A DNA stretch of 50,468 nucleotides from positions 1 to 50,468 of the forward strand of contig JAVCCL010000010.1 of NCBI GenBank assembly GCA_030765505.1. Reading direction: 5' to 3'. The notes beneath the pieces were generated by a model, which did no database searches, was not told the DNA's origin, and was given only the letters and a program-made list of their open reading frames with translations. Shown piece by piece: positions 1 to 7,748 of this stretch. Positions within the stretch are counted from its first letter, which is position 1. Every line of letters starts with the position of its first letter. Origin of the DNA: Candidatus Kaelpia imicola. GTDB lineage: Bacteria > Omnitrophota > Gorgyraeia > Kaelpiales > Kaelpiaceae. Position numbers and translations under genes: made by a program.

Positions 1-39
1 CTGTAGACCTATTGATATGTCTAATAAACGCATTGCAAG

Positions 40-75
40 AAGGGCTGAGTGAATGCCCTTTTGAGACTTTTTTTT
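40..75 (+). terminator. possible weak terminator
   Basis: AAGGGC (40-45) and GCCCTT (55-60) can form a 6-bp stem with a 9-nt loop. A run of eight T follows at 68-75, seven bases after the stem. It would suit a plus-strand gene entering from the left and converging on the minus-strand dehydrogenase at 105-1055. The gap between stem and T-run is longer than in a classical intrinsic terminator, so the call is weak. Confidence 0.3.
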
Positions 76-104
76 CACCAATAATCAAAAGCGCTTTTTC
101 CATA

Positions 105-1055
105 TCACAAAGTATAATTTTCAGGATCAACAATAGCATCCCGAATGGATTTAGGAAGTTTTTTTAAAGATACTGATGCAATTTTTAACAAAATAGGTAA
201 AACTTGCTTTGAATATACTTGTGAACTTGATATGGGAGCTAATTTCGGATAACCATATATACTAATACATCGTACTCCATTAACAGTATAAACTGGATCA
301 TTGTGCGCCGAGGGATGGCACGGTTCAATAGGGTTGGGATAATCTACAGCAAGATCTAAAATTACCGCACCTTTATTAAGAAGTGAAAACATCTCTTTAG
401 TAATGAGATACTTTTTTTTATCCCTCTTTCCTTTGGGCCACTGGATACCATTAACTACAATATCTTTTCCTTTAACAAATTGTTTTATATAAGCATATTC
501 TTGTTTTCTCAAAATTTTGACCTTAGCGCCTAAACCAAAGGCTACTTTCAAAGCACCGGAAGCAACAGAACCGTAGCCTAAAACTAAAACATGACAATCA
601 GAAGGGGTTTTTTCTGCAAGATGAAAAGCCATGATCATTCCCTGTTCACCGGACATATCCGAACAGCGGATAAGACGTTCACCGGCCCTATTACGGATCA
701 TCTCCATGGCAATAGCCTTAGCATTTCTCTCCTTCAACGCCTTAATATAATGCGGGTTTTGCTCGGCATGAAGCATAGAGAACAAAAGATTATTGTGAAG
801 TAATTTAAATTCTTGAACTAAAGGCGGTTTGAGTTTAACCACAATGGATTTATTAAAAATTGTCTTACGATCAAGGACTACTTTCGCTCCGGCCTGCCTA
901 TATTCATCATCACTCACGTATATACCATTCCCCAGGCCTTTCTCTACAAACACCCGATGACCTGCTTCTACTAATCTATTAACCTCTTTAGGTAAAAGAA
1001 TTACTCTTCTCTCAAAATTCTTTGTTCCATTTTCTTTGAGTATTCCTATATCCAT
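105..1055 (-). CDS. alanine dehydrogenase/PNT-family dehydrogenase, possibly CEOS-like
   Basis: 316 residues, clearly of the alanine dehydrogenase / pyridine nucleotide transhydrogenase family. Visible marks are ERRV near residue 15, KLKPP at 74-78 and LHAEQ with His96 (the alanine dehydrogenase Lys/His pair), and a Rossmann loop LGYGSVASG at about 159-167. It is about 50 residues shorter than ordinary alanine dehydrogenase. The region after the Rossmann fold (VNGIQ near 201, then LDLAVDYPNPIE near 233) resembles N5-(carboxyethyl)ornithine synthase, an opine-type enzyme of about 313 residues. The reaction is therefore either oxidative deamination of alanine or a reductive amino acid-pyruvate condensation; the sequence alone does not decide. 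The ATG start has only a weak upstream AGAGAT. It stands alone, downstream of a 247-base gap. Confidence 0.75.
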   Translation of the reverse strand: MDIGILKENGTKNFERRVILLPKEVNRLVEAGHRVFVEKGLGNGIYVSDDEYRQAGAKVVLDRKTIFNKSIVVKLKPPLVQEFKLLHNNLLFSMLHAEQNPHYIKALKERNAKAIAMEMIRNRAGERLIRCSDMSGEQGMIMAFHLAEKTPSDCHVLVLGYGSVASGALKVAFGLGAKVKILRKQEYAYIKQFVKGKDIVVNGIQWPKGKRDKKKYLITKEMFSLLNKGAVILDLAVDYPNPIEPCHPSAHNDPVYTVNGVRCISIYGYPKLAPISSSQVYSKQVLPILLKIASVSLKKLPKSIRDAIVDPENYTL

Positions 1056-1270
1056 AATTTTTTTATCTCTTATATAAAAATTTCATTTTTTTTAAGTTTT
1101 GCTTCAAGTGTTACCAATTTGAATCATTATACATTGTTATTCAAAAATTACCATAATTAACACAAAATATGTTACACTACTCAAAATATTTATCCAATTA
1201 GAATATCTATTACTGTGCCTATTGATCAACTAAATGTTCAGATATAGATTTTCTTTACAACTTTACTGAT

Positions 1271-1294
1271 TCTAACCAGATAAATATGGTTAGA
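1271..1294. repeat. 8-bp perfect inverted repeat
   Basis: TCTAACCA (1271-1278) and TGGTTAGA (1287-1294) are perfect complements around an 8-nt loop. It lies just after the stop of the NapH-like gene, reading leftward. No T-run follows on the minus strand, so it is not a classical intrinsic terminator. It may stabilise the 3' end of the operon transcript or bind a protein. The rest of the 1056-1302 gap is AT-rich and shows only an isolated TATAAT on the minus strand with no convincing -35. Confidence 0.45.
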
Positions 1295-1302
1295 TTAAGA
1301 GA

Positions 1303-2466
1303 CTATTTCATGATTTTCTTCAAAAAAGATATATACTGAATAGCATCAACCGGACAAACATTCAAACAACGAGCACAACTAAAACAATCTGCTGGTGATT
1401 TTTTGCCGTTAACTCTCCCTTCTGCAGCTTCCAGGGGACATGCTCTTATGCAGGCACCGCATTGGGTACACTTCTCTTTGTCAATCTGAACATGAAAAAT
1501 ACTAAACCGCTCAGCCACCCAAGAAACAAGGCCAAAAGGACAGATTAGCTGACAGAATGGACGATAGATAATAAGTGATACCAATAAAGCAATAACAACT
1601 GTCAGCAAGATACTGAATGTCTCGAAATCAAGATTAAATAGATTAAAAGGGTTGAGATAATGATAAATTACAAACCCTCTGCGTCCTCCGATAATTCCAA
1701 ACAGGAAAATAAGCACAATAATAAAAAGAGATACACGGATTGTGTTTGTGAATATAAATGGAAGCTTCTTCTTTTTAACTTTTTGAAAAATTGGCATATT
1801 GTAAACAAGCTCTTGTAAAGCGCCGAAAGGGCACGCCCAGCCACAGATAATCTTATTTCCAATAACAGCAAGTACGATGAAAAAACTAAAGGCAATTATT
1901 TTGACCACTGGATCAGGATAGATCCCCACCATAGACTTAAATACCTTCACGATACTCTCCATTGGGTTAGGCGATTTGCCAAGAAGAAATCCAGCTACTG
2001 CTACAGAAAGCAGGAGAGAGATAATATGTGGAGTACAAGGGTACCAATGACGGCGATTCTCAATGTTCGAACCATCGGGACGTCCAAGCTTTACAAGAAA
2101 TACAAATCCCCATATAAACAATGCGGCATAAACATAATATTTGAGGATGGAATCACGGTGAGAGAGAATATGCTCAGCGGCATGATCAAGTTCTTCACGT
2201 ATTATACCCAACATTCGAACTGGTTTTTCTTTAGAAACGTCGAGCGATAGCTCAAGCTCCCTGGCAAGACCCTTACCTGTAATTCCAAGCTTAGGAGCAA
2301 TATCTCGAATAGACATGTTAATATTAAAATTATTTGCTTCTTTTAACTCGCCCGGTGAATCCATCAAAATTCCAAGAGCTATAATTACAAATATCCCTAT
2401 TAAGGTTAAAAACAACCAAATTCGTTGTTTAAAAGAAATTTGTGAGAACCAAGAACTAATAATCAT
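1303..2466 (-). CDS. NapH/MauN-like membrane 4Fe-4S protein
   Basis: 387-residue inner-membrane iron-sulfur protein, of the type that passes electrons between a quinone pool or soluble carriers and a periplasmic reductase. In order: TM helix (about 15-34); a soluble segment (about 45-103) containing a helical motif MSIRDIAPKLGITG; about four more TM helices carrying the NapH-type motifs CGWACPFG (208-215) and CQLICPFG (305-312); and a C-terminal 2[4Fe-4S] ferredoxin with Cys333/336/339/343 and Cys361/364/367/371. All eight ferredoxin cysteines are present. A strong AGGAGG precedes the ATG, which overlaps the carbonic anhydrase gene by 11 bases, so the two are probably translationally coupled. 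The redox partner cannot be named because no reductase is adjacent. Confidence 0.85.
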   Translation of the reverse strand: MIISSWFSQISFKQRIWLFLTLIGIFVIIALGILMDSPGELKEANNFNINMSIRDIAPKLGITGKGLARELELSLDVSKEKPVRMLGIIREELDHAAEHILSHRDSILKYYVYAALFIWGFVFLVKLGRPDGSNIENRRHWYPCTPHIISLLLSVAVAGFLLGKSPNPMESIVKVFKSMVGIYPDPVVKIIAFSFFIVLAVIGNKIICGWACPFGALQELVYNMPIFQKVKKKKLPFIFTNTIRVSLFIIVLIFLFGIIGGRRGFVIYHYLNPFNLFNLDFETFSILLTVVIALLVSLIIYRPFCQLICPFGLVSWVAERFSIFHVQIDKEKCTQCGACIRACPLEAAEGRVNGKKSPADCFSCARCLNVCPVDAIQYISFLKKIMK

Positions 2467-3010
2467 TTACTCCTCCTTCAGTTTTTAATCTTTTATATCT
2501 CTTGGTTAAATCCAAATTGGTTTCAACAACTTTCGTTACAAAATCTTTTATTTCTTTATCTGCATATTTTAACCTCTTTACATCTTCTTCGCTCCTTATT
2601 ACCTTACCATTCTCTACTACTCTCCCTGCCGGAATATTAACTCCATCCACTACTACCAAATGTTTAATAACTACATCTTGATCAAGTTCAGAATCAAAAA
2701 TAACCGAGCCGAACCCAATAAAACACCTTTTGCTAATCTTGCAAGGGCCATGAATTATGCAGCCATGGGTTAAAGAGACGCTTTCTTCTATTAAAACTGA
2801 GGTATTTTCTAGGGCGTGAATTATTACCCTATCCTGAATATTACAGTTATCTTTAATGATTATTGAACTTCCCGGTTCATCTGCTCTGATAACTGCCCCC
2901 GGACCAACGAAGAGATGCCTACCTATGCTTACCTTACCGATTATTACTGCTGTAGGATCAATGTAAGCACTCTTATCTATTTGTGGATAATCGCCTTGAG
3001 GATTTCGCAT
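2456..3010 (-). CDS. gamma-class carbonic anhydrase-like hexapeptide protein
   Basis: 184 residues with a left-handed beta-helix built of hexapeptide repeats, followed by a C-terminal helix. The trimeric gamma-carbonic anhydrase (Cam/CamH/YrdA) signature is intact: Arg42 and Asp44 (VIRAD), Gln59 (NIQD), and zinc ligands His65 (IIHAL), His82 and His87 (THGCIIH). The acidic loop of Methanosarcina Cam is absent, so it is of the shorter CamH type. CO2 hydration is the likely reaction, but some family members have no measurable activity. A GAGGAAGAGGGG lies at the end of the upstream permease gene, 11 bases away. Its place between a permease-EIIA fusion and a membrane ferredoxin protein suggests bicarbonate or pH balance linked to transport; that is inference. 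Confidence 0.85.
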   Translation of the reverse strand: MRNPQGDYPQIDKSAYIDPTAVIIGKVSIGRHLFVGPGAVIRADEPGSSIIIKDNCNIQDRVIIHALENTSVLIEESVSLTHGCIIHGPCKISKRCFIGFGSVIFDSELDQDVVIKHLVVVDGVNIPAGRVVENGKVIRSEEDVKRLKYADKEIKDFVTKVVETNLDLTKRYKRLKTEGGVNDY

Positions 3011-3021
3011 CTTAATTAATT

Positions 3022-4866
3022 TTAACCCCTCTTCCTCTCAGCCAAAAAGATAACGTGTTTTAATTCTTCCTCGCCTTTTGCCTCAAGCCATTTCTTTTCA
3101 AAATCCTGACTTTGGACAATCGTAGCGATAGCCGCCAAAAACTTTAAATGTAAAACGCGCTCGCCAGAAGAACTTACAAGAATAAAGGCAGTATGAACTA
3201 ACTGATCTTTGGGAAAAATAATTCCTGCTCGCGCTCGAACCAGAACCAATCTGTTAACGTCATTACCGCTAACAAAAATATGAGGAATGGCTAATCCTTT
3301 TGCTATTACTGTACTTGATTCCTTTTCCCTCTCTATAAACTTATTGAAAAGCTCTTCGGAATTCAAGTTTAGACTTTTGCCTAAACCAAGCGAAACTTCT
3401 TTAAAAAAATCTCCTAACTTTAAAGACCCCTCTATATCCAAAAACATGCTTTCCTCAACAAGATTATAGAATTTTTGTCCAATAATACCCTCCCTTTGAA
3501 CAACAATATCCTTAAGCTCTGTAAGAAGATTATCTGAAGATAGCTCTTTATCCTTAACTGTCAGCTTTTCCAAAACATAAATCAAAGCAGAGTCCTGCGC
3601 TGCTCTTTTCTGGGCATAGATTTTATACCAGATAAATCCTAATAGAAAAAACACTGTAGTTAGAAATGCAATAAACGATCCCATCTCAATTAGAAGAAAC
3701 CCTCCCCCTAATATTCCTAAGATCTGCAAGTAGGGATAGAAAGGAGAATGAAATTTCGGCCTATAGCTTAAAATTTTACTCTCCCTAAATAAAATCACGG
3801 TTAGATTAGCTAAGATATAAAGCAAAATTAATATGCTTGAGGCAACTTTAACCAGCAATTCCAACCTGAAAAACAAAATAGCAAAAACCATAAAAGCACC
3901 AGTAAAGAAAATAGAGATATAAGGTGTGTTGAATTTAAAGCTTATTTTTTGAAAAACAGCTGGTAAAAGCTTATCTCTACTCATACCTAAAGGATATCTT
4001 GAGGCAGTCATAATTCCTGCATTAGCAGTAGAGATAAAAGCCAAAAACGCCCCTATGCTTATAACAATTTTCAAAACATCTCCGCCAAAAACTGCTGCCC
4101 CGTCTGAAATTGGAGTAAGGGTTCCTTCTAAACCTTCAGGATTTAAAACCCCTATAGTTACAAAGATAACTAAAACATAAAAAATAGAAGTTACAACAAG
4201 AGAAAGAATCATACCTAAGGGCAAATTTCTACCCGGGTTCTTTGTCTCTTCAGCTAAAGCAGCTACCTTAGTTAAACCACCATAAGAGATAAAAACAAAA
4301 CTAGCTGTAGCAAATATAGAACCTATCCCTTTAGAAAAGAATGGCGAAAAATTCACGGGGTTAACTGTTTTTACACCCCAAAAAACATAGCTAAGTAGTA
4401 TACATAGGAGTCCTAAGACTAAAAATACCTGAAATCTCCCAGCCTCTTTTACCCCCATCAGATTTAAAGCAATAAAAAACACGCATAACCAAAAAGCAAT
4501 AACATTTATAGATAAGGGAGTTATTATACTTAAATAAGCACCCATACCTACTAAAGCAAATGCTCCCTTTAAACTCAAAGAGAACCAGGTACTGAAACCG
4601 GCAAGGGTCCCCAGGAGAGGGCCAAATCCTCTCATGATATAAAAATAGTCTCCTCCAGCCTTAGGCATGGCTGTGGTTAATTCTGCCATGCTTAAAAGTG
4701 CAGGAAGGCAAAAAATTCCTGCTATTATGTAAGATATAATGACTGCAGGGCCTGCCAAAGCAAAAGCTAATCCAGGCAGAATAAATAACCCTGAACTAAT
4801 CATTGCCCCAGTTGCTACACAGAAAACATTTAAAAGAGTGAGCTCTTTTTTTAACTCCTTTTCCAT
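3022..4866 (-). CDS. APC-superfamily amino acid permease fused to PTS EIIA domain
   Basis: 614 residues. Residues 1-420 form an APC-family transporter with about 12 TM helices: the TM1 segment ATGAMISSGLFILPG (18-32), the conserved AGGDY (70-74), and FISYGGLTKVAALAEET near 192-208. Residues about 450-614 form a PTS EIIA domain of the fructose/nitrogen (EIIA-2) class, with the phosphorylatable histidine at His529 in GLAIPH. The fusion suggests amino acid uptake or exchange controlled by phosphorylation or by sensing through the PTS. No EI, HPr or EIIB/C gene is in the window. The ATG has a good AGAGGTGG eight bases upstream. It is the first gene of a tight three-gene set with the gamma-carbonic anhydrase and the NapH-like protein. 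Confidence 0.9.
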   Translation of the reverse strand: MEKELKKELTLLNVFCVATGAMISSGLFILPGLAFALAGPAVIISYIIAGIFCLPALLSMAELTTAMPKAGGDYFYIMRGFGPLLGTLAGFSTWFSLSLKGAFALVGMGAYLSIITPLSINVIAFWLCVFFIALNLMGVKEAGRFQVFLVLGLLCILLSYVFWGVKTVNPVNFSPFFSKGIGSIFATASFVFISYGGLTKVAALAEETKNPGRNLPLGMILSLVVTSIFYVLVIFVTIGVLNPEGLEGTLTPISDGAAVFGGDVLKIVISIGAFLAFISTANAGIMTASRYPLGMSRDKLLPAVFQKISFKFNTPYISIFFTGAFMVFAILFFRLELLVKVASSILILLYILANLTVILFRESKILSYRPKFHSPFYPYLQILGILGGGFLLIEMGSFIAFLTTVFFLLGFIWYKIYAQKRAAQDSALIYVLEKLTVKDKELSSDNLLTELKDIVVQREGIIGQKFYNLVEESMFLDIEGSLKLGDFFKEVSLGLGKSLNLNSEELFNKFIEREKESSTVIAKGLAIPHIFVSGNDVNRLVLVRARAGIIFPKDQLVHTAFILVSSSGERVLHLKFLAAIATIVQSQDFEKKWLEAKGEEELKHVIFLAERKRG

Positions 4867-5231
4867 TTTTAATCCACCTCTTTTTTATCACTATATTATA
4901 TCTTGTCAAATATCGCAAGTTATTTAGGGAAAGGGGCTTTGAACACAGGCAGAAGCTCAAAAGGCTACACCGAAACAAGTTTAATGTATTACTTAGCCGC
5001 CTTACCTCTTAAATCGTGGAATTTGATAAATTTCATGGGGCAGCCAGCTAAAAAAAGAAATTTTTATATATTGTAAAACCCATATAAAAGATCTGTTGGC
5101 AGATGTTTTAATATCGCCTCTACCCTAGCAATAAAACAACTGTTATTAATACAGTCACCTATTTTAATAGTAAAAACTTTTTGATAATTTATATAGGTAA
5201 TACTGTATTTTCATTTATTAGTTTTTACATT
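4867..5231. other. 365-base gene-free stretch
   Basis: No convincing reading frame in either direction; the longest start-to-stop runs are too short and lack ribosome binding sites. It holds the ribosome binding site of the permease gene, and on the minus strand a TATAAT at 4895-4900 whose best -35 (AACTTG, 15-nt spacing) is poor. It also holds a compound inverted repeat at 5139-5209. The middle part (about 4920-5090) shows nothing I recognise. It lies at the point where the base composition of the coding strand seems to change. Confidence 0.6.
5139..5209. repeat. compound inverted repeat with two possible pairings
   Basis: AATACAGT at 5148-5155 plus ACCTAT at 5157-5162 pair with ATAGGT at 5193-5198 plus ACTGTATT at 5202-5209. 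This gives 8 and 6 bp separated by a small bulge, around a 30-nt AT-rich loop. ACTGT at 5139-5143 can instead pair with ACAGT at 5151-5155, so the middle arm can fold in two exclusive ways. It lies 23 bases after the stop of the GIY-YIG gene and about 270 bases upstream of the permease operon. It may be a transcript 3' end, an attenuator or a small mobile repeat. Confidence 0.55.
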
Positions 5232-5519
5232 TTATCCAACACTAATTTTTAGATAAGAATTCACAAGCTCTTCTTTTTTCTTTCTACTCATCCTCTTTAT
5301 CTCTAACTCTTTCATGAATGCTCTTTTAAAATATTTATACTTCTTAACCCAGGTTAATTTGACCGGTCTTCTATCTTTTGTATATTTAGCCCCTTTACCG
5401 CTATTATGCAGCTTTATACGCGCTTCAATATTATTTGTATAGCCGGTATAATAAGTTTTATCTTTACACTCCAGGATATAGACGTAGAAGCTATCTCTGC
5501 GTTTTATTTTACCCCGCAT
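5232..5519 (-). CDS. GIY-YIG nuclease superfamily protein (UPF0213/YhbQ-like)
   Basis: 95 residues, the usual length for stand-alone single-domain GIY-YIG proteins. The core reads YVYILECKD, then YYTGYTNN, with the conserved Arg in NIEARIKLHN and a KYTKDRRP segment. Homologues are predicted to cut DNA at branched or damaged sites, but most are uncharacterised. The start codon lies two bases after the stop of the upstream 477-residue gene and lacks its own Shine-Dalgarno, which suggests translational coupling. It is not part of a homing intron or insertion sequence here: no interrupted gene or terminal repeat surrounds it. Confidence 0.85.
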   Translation of the reverse strand: MRGKIKRRDSFYVYILECKDKTYYTGYTNNIEARIKLHNSGKGAKYTKDRRPVKLTWVKKYKYFKRAFMKELEIKRMSRKKKEELVNSYLKISVG

Positions 5520-5521
5520 AG

Positions 5522-6955
5522 TTAAATAGCTTCTGATCTGTTTTTATCAATATAGCCAATCAGCAACTCCCTCTCCCTATCATTGGGCTCTGATTCTCTT
5601 AAATATTCTAAGGCCCTGGAGAAATCTCCTTTTATAGCATAATGTAATGCCAATAAAAAAGAGCTATCGACAGGGATTAGCAGAGATATCTCATTATCCA
5701 AAGAACTCAAAGACAGATTTTTGAGGCTTGCAGAGACCACGCAATCCTCATTGTCAAACATTTTCTCTCCATTAAATCCCTGCTGCAATCTATTCAGAAT
5801 GCCTGCCTCCAATAAATACAAGCCTAATAGCTCATAGATATTGGGAGCTTCTACTCTTTTTAACCTGACTATATTTAATGCTTCATTATAAGTTACTTGC
5901 CTTAATCCATCTTTTAAGAAGAAGGATGTAACGATGTTGAGAGGCTGCTGTTCTCTCTCTGGCATAATATTCAGCCTCTCTCTCTTTTCTCTTAAATCAG
6001 CCCTGAATCTATTTAACTGACTTAAAGCATACTTTTTAGTGTTGCAATCAAAACTAACATCTACCCCTGTTCTCTGACGAAGAAACGATAAGAAACTCTT
6101 AAATTCAACTGATATGTTCTTTTTTAACTCTATGAATCTTTTAATGTTGAGAGATTCTATATTATTTTCACTCAATAGAAAAGATATATAATCAGAGTCA
6201 AAATCTTCAACATAACATATAAAATCAAAAGGAATCTGTAATTTCCAATCGTCGAAAGACTTTAAATATTCATCCCAGAAGCGAGTAAAAACCTCATATT
6301 TAGGTATCTCCTTTCGATAAAAAAACTTCTCCTCAAGACTGCAAGGTGAAGGATATGATCGGTTAAAATACTTCAAAACATACTTAAGGTCTATAGAATA
6401 AATATCCCCTTTTTTATCTAAAATCAGATGATAGAATGCATCTTCTCTCTTATCTATTAACCAATGGAAAATGTGTAATTTTATTATCTCTTCTTGCTTC
6501 TGCCTCATGATTAATGGGTCCACCAAATCAATGCTTCTATCGGCTTCAATAAATCTTTGAATAGAGCCATTGATATTTCTACCATTTATAACCAGGGAGA
6601 GACGAAAAATTTCAGGGCTATCTATCCCAAAAATATAGGCCAATTTGGCAGCAGTCAAAGCCTTCCCTGATTCTCCCTGTTTAAACAACCATAGGTTGCC
6701 ATCAGAACCCCGAAGAAAGAATTTAACGCTCTCCCCTCCTAATATCGGCTGATCGTCGGCTATCTCAAAAATTAATCTATTTAAAAACAGTTTGTCAATT
6801 CTCTGAATAGAATCATAGATTTTAATAATCTCTGAGATAGAACCATTATAGCTTCGCTTCTCTATCAAACAAAAAACTATAACAACAAAAAGAACTGTAA
6901 ATATACAAAAGAAGCTGTATAAAGCTCTCTGAATGTTATTTTTATTATATCTCAA
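5522..6955 (-). CDS. membrane-anchored protein resembling a degenerate PI3K/HipA-fold kinase
   Basis: 477 residues, not a family I can name. Residues 11-31 are a hydrophobic anchor, so the rest is probably extracytoplasmic. Residues about 75-195 look like the PI3K/HipA-type kinase fold: a possible ATP lysine Lys92 in LWLFKQG, then a helix and LAYIFGIDSPEI, a hinge-like QRFIE, and WLIDKREDAFYHLIL (165-179) at the catalytic-loop position. Family members there usually read like GNxDRHxGN. Here Glu171, Asp172, Ala173 and His176 take those places, while the later metal aspartate survives in SID (Asp189). Loss of activity is therefore predicted. The C-terminal third is helical and ends with a TPR-like ALHYAIKGDFSRALEYL. 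The only possible start is TTG at 6955, because an in-frame stop lies just upstream. It is coupled to the GIY-YIG gene downstream. Confidence 0.6.
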   Translation of the reverse strand: MRYNKNNIQRALYSFFCIFTVLFVVIVFCLIEKRSYNGSISEIIKIYDSIQRIDKLFLNRLIFEIADDQPILGGESVKFFLRGSDGNLWLFKQGESGKALTAAKLAYIFGIDSPEIFRLSLVINGRNINGSIQRFIEADRSIDLVDPLIMRQKQEEIIKLHIFHWLIDKREDAFYHLILDKKGDIYSIDLKYVLKYFNRSYPSPCSLEEKFFYRKEIPKYEVFTRFWDEYLKSFDDWKLQIPFDFICYVEDFDSDYISFLLSENNIESLNIKRFIELKKNISVEFKSFLSFLRQRTGVDVSFDCNTKKYALSQLNRFRADLREKRERLNIMPEREQQPLNIVTSFFLKDGLRQVTYNEALNIVRLKRVEAPNIYELLGLYLLEAGILNRLQQGFNGEKMFDNEDCVVSASLKNLSLSSLDNEISLLIPVDSSFLLALHYAIKGDFSRALEYLRESEPNDRERELLIGYIDKNRSEAI

Positions 6956-7036
6956 TTTATCGCTTTAAGTAATATTACAACTTTTCCATACAATGCCTAT
7001 AAGAGTAAACATTTAAACAAATAGTATTTTGAGTAA

Positions 7037-7672
7037 TCATTGAACCTTTTTAGCAATTATCAGAAACAGACTAAACTTTCCCATCTTTCCTCTATCGTCA
7101 GGCTTTACTACTTTAGCTGCTGTAGTATCGTAAACATCACAAAAACTCACTTCTTTTAAAAGTCCCTTCAAATTCTCTCTATCAAATCCATAATGAAAAA
7201 GTCCATCCTGATTATTATGGTACCTACCATCCTCTTTATCTAAATCTGAGATGCAGAGATAACCTGGGCTTTTTAGTAATCGATAAAACTTTACAAGAAG
7301 AGAGCCTACATCTTCTATATGGTGAAGCGTCATATTAGTTACTATTAGATCATACTCTCCTCTTAAGATACCTTCAGCCTCAATATCAAAGCAGAGTGTT
7401 TTCGTATTTTTTATACCTTCTCGCTCAATCTTGCTATTTAAAACGTTGAGCATGCCTTCTGAGCTATCAACCCCCACTATAGAACGCACAAAAGGCTGCA
7501 GTTTAAGGGTAAAGAGACCGGTGCCGCACCCAAAATCAAGGATATCCATATCAGACCGCAGCACAATATGGCTTGATAAAACATCAAAGAGATCATCTCT
7601 AAGTTTTAAACGTACCGGATTATCATCCCAAAAAGCAGCCTCTTTATCGAAATCTCTCTTCTCTTTATGCAT
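7037..7672 (-). CDS. class I SAM-dependent methyltransferase
   Basis: 211 residues with the class I methyltransferase fold. Motif I is ILDFGCGTG (44-52); the acidic residue ending strand 2 is VGVDSS (67-72); LCFDIEAE (about 98-105) follows; and TNMTLHHIED near 120 is the post-II segment. The substrate is unknown. Its overall pattern fits the small-molecule Methyltransf_11/25 group (UbiE/BioC-like) rather than an RNA or DNA methylase, and no neighbour fixes a pathway. The ATG start has no strong Shine-Dalgarno (GGTAG only). A reasonable promoter lies 42-70 bases upstream. Confidence 0.85.
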   Translation of the reverse strand: MHKEKRDFDKEAAFWDDNPVRLKLRDDLFDVLSSHIVLRSDMDILDFGCGTGLFTLKLQPFVRSIVGVDSSEGMLNVLNSKIEREGIKNTKTLCFDIEAEGILRGEYDLIVTNMTLHHIEDVGSLLVKFYRLLKSPGYLCISDLDKEDGRYHNNQDGLFHYGFDRENLKGLLKEVSFCDVYDTTAAKVVKPDDRGKMGKFSLFLIIAKKVQ

Positions 7673-7713
7673 TGTAGCTACCGGTTATTGCAAAAGTGTT
7701 TTTCATGATGAAT

Positions 7714-7742
7714 ATTATAACAACAGAGGCTAAAAGAGTAAA
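7714..7742 (-). promoter_or_regulatory. sigma70-type promoter for the methyltransferase gene
   Basis: On the minus strand TTTACT (7737-7742) and TATAAT (7714-7719) are separated by 17 bases. The -10 is perfect and the -35 matches at four of six positions. Start of transcription would be near 7707, giving a leader of about 35 bases. It sits in the 76-base gap after the maf gene. Confidence 0.4.
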
Positions 7743-7748
7743 ACAGGC

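Noticed and set aside
87-98. AAAAGCGCTTTT palindrome next to the 3' end of the dehydrogenase gene
   Set aside because: It is a loop-less 12-base palindrome with no U-tract of its own, so I do not call it a terminator.
5232-5519. GIY-YIG gene as a homing endonuclease or part of a mobile intron
   Set aside because: It matches the small stand-alone UPF0213 type, and no split gene, intron structure or terminal repeat surrounds it.
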